Below, one piece after another: positions 63,237 to 64,000 of a stretch of DNA of 64,000 nucleotides; the stretch's first letter is position 1, and every line of letters begins with the position of its first letter. The notes below the pieces were generated by a model. The model saw only the letters and a list, made by a program, of their open reading frames with translations. It was not told where the DNA came from and did no database searches. This stretch comes from Methylobacterium indicum (GTDB lineage: Bacteria; Pseudomonadota; Alphaproteobacteria; Rhizobiales; Beijerinckiaceae): positions 1 through 64,000 of the forward strand of contig NZ_JTHF01000204.1 of the NCBI RefSeq assembly GCF_001043895.1. The letters are read 5' to 3'. The translations under genes were made by a program, and so were the position numbers.

Positions 63237-63753
63237 CGCCCGGCCTCTTCACGAACAAGTATACGCCGTGATGCGCCATCGGCGTCGGGAGCGAGACCGG
63301 CAGCATCGCGGCGATCAGGGTGATCGCCCGGTGGGTGCGCGGTCGGACCGGTCGCGCCAGCGGCGACCTTGGCGATCTCGGCCCGGTAGCAATTGGCCAG
63401 GGCCGTGAGGGTCTCGACCGGGATGCGGGGCAACGGCGCGAGTCGTGCGGCGATGCGGCGATGCGGCGATCATGGGCGGGGCTCCTTGCCCGCATCGGTC
63501 CGCGCGGGCGTTCCCGGCGATCATGCCGCATGGCTCCGGGATTATCGCAGGGAATCCAGCCCTGCATACCACCCACGAACCTCGGCCGTCACAATCCGTT
63601 ACGGAAGTTGACTCGCCTCGGGACCGGCCGGTCCGGTAGAACGGCGCCAGAGCGTGGCGGTGGAAAGCGGCAGGAATTCTGCAGCACCATTCCCCATATG
63701 GCTGGCCTGTCCCCGAGTGGGACGCGCGGCCGAGCGACATCTGAGGCGTAAGC
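63237..63753. other. 517-base region between glmU and glmS
   Basis: No gene that I can support. On the minus strand, fragments such as RIPVETLTALANCYRAEIAKVA (partly) in one frame and LPVSLPTPMAHHGVYLFV in another look protein-like but are split across frames. Also present: a perfect 8-base tandem repeat (63447-63470) and a 14-base palindrome GGACCGGCCGGTCC (63621-63634) ahead of glmS. Confidence 0.5.
63447..63470. repeat. Three perfect tandem copies of GCGGCGAT
   Basis: Copies at 63447-63454, 63455-63462 and 63463-63470. The 8-base unit is not a multiple of three, so copy-number change would shift any reading frame through it. Confidence 0.8.
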
Positions 63754-64000
63754 ATGTGCGGGATCGTAGGAATCGTCGGCCGGAATGCCGTGGCGGGACA
63801 GGTGGTCGACGCGTTGCGCCGGCTCGAATATCGCGGCTATGACTCCGCCGGCATCGCCACGCTGGAAGCCGGCCGTCTCGAGCGGCGGCGCGCCGAGGGC
63901 AAGCTGTCGAACCTTCAGCTGAAGCTGGTGCAGAGTCCGCTTTCGGGCGCCATCGGCATCGGCCACACCCGCTGGGCCACGCACGGGCGGCCCAACGAGA
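63754..64000 (+). CDS. glmS: Glutamine--fructose-6-phosphate aminotransferase, partial
   Basis: First step of hexosamine synthesis: fructose-6-phosphate + glutamine to glucosamine-6-phosphate. Only the first 82 residues are in the window. The start [18 protein letters not shown] exposes the nucleophilic Cys2 of the glutamine amidotransferase domain; [14 protein letters not shown] and [16 protein letters not shown] are the next conserved blocks. Downstream of glmU, which uses its product after isomerisation. No glmS ribozyme-like element is recognisable upstream. Confidence 0.95.
   Translation, partial: MCGIVGIVGRNAVAGQVVDALRRLEYRGYDSAGIATLEAGRLERRRAEGKLSNLQLKLVQSPLSGAIGIGHTRWATHGRPNE

Noticed and set aside
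63026-63433. Minus-strand frame overlapping the glmU end
   Set aside because: Only the first ~25 residues look protein-like; the rest is antisense of glmU. Treated as a possible gene remnant, not a gene.
1-64000. CRISPR arrays, tRNA/rRNA genes, insertion sequences, prophage or toxin-antitoxin islands
   Set aside because: Looked for by eye; no regularly spaced repeats, no transposase or integrase sequence and no recognisable RNA gene found. A covariance-model scan would be needed to exclude small RNAs.

Overview
The window is GC-rich chromosomal DNA from an alphaproteobacterium, most probably a Methylobacterium-type member of the Hyphomicrobiales. This rests on the very high GC content, the rpsB-tsf-pyrH-frr-uppS-cdsA-dxr-rseP-bamA-lpxD-fabZ-lpxA-lpxI-lpxB gene order, ribosomal protein S2 with a long C-terminal extension, a phasin gene, a PdhS/PleC-like kinase and GGAAC...GTT (EcfG-type) promoters. 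I found no tRNA or rRNA gene, no CRISPR array, no insertion sequence and no prophage. The species call is inference.

Left part (1-25 kb), accessory and regulatory: a partial MHS-family transporter, a periplasmic binding protein, a large PAS histidine kinase, a phasin with a palindromic operator candidate, a cupin/tautomerase pair, an amino acid permease, a ribbon-helix-helix protein, a GMC oxidoreductase, a tannase-family esterase and a membrane diguanylate cyclase with a hairpin-rich leader. These are followed by an SDR enzyme, prmA, a zinc alcohol dehydrogenase operon, several very small genes, a predicted outer-membrane protein, a RidA-GNAT fusion, a LOV-domain (blue-light) hybrid kinase and a peroxiredoxin. 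At least four units here (14.9, 16.7, 17.9 and 20.1 kb) carry promoter candidates of the general-stress sigma factor EcfG. Three of the four drive very small proteins.

Middle part (25-49 kb), mostly core: LysR and aldo/keto reductase, then about 16 kb on the minus strand. Transcription runs from rpsB-tsf (ended by a terminator) through pyrH, frr, uppS, cdsA, dxr and rseP (terminator), then bamA (own promoter and terminator), then lpxD-fabZ-lpxA-lpxI-lpxB. The products make lipid A, phospholipid precursors, isoprenoids and the undecaprenyl carrier, and assemble outer-membrane proteins. Many of these genes are coupled by 1-4 base stop/start overlaps. Beyond rpsB lie coaBC, kup and ispG on the same strand.

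Right part (48.7-64 kb): a patatin-like phospholipase with a strong terminator; an ABC importer (binding protein, ATPase, two permeases) whose binding-protein gene is separated from the rest by a 131-bp dispersed palindromic element; an ETFB-lysine-methyltransferase-like gene overlapping a glycosyltransferase; a poxvirus-type topoisomerase IB; opgG-opgH for osmoregulated periplasmic glucans; glmU and the start of glmS for UDP-GlcNAc synthesis.

I see no clear-cut new multi-gene system. The best leads are the set of small proteins under EcfG-like promoters, the phasin control region with its LEA-like 11-residue repeats, the overlapping hairpins before the diguanylate cyclase, and the RidA-GNAT fusion.
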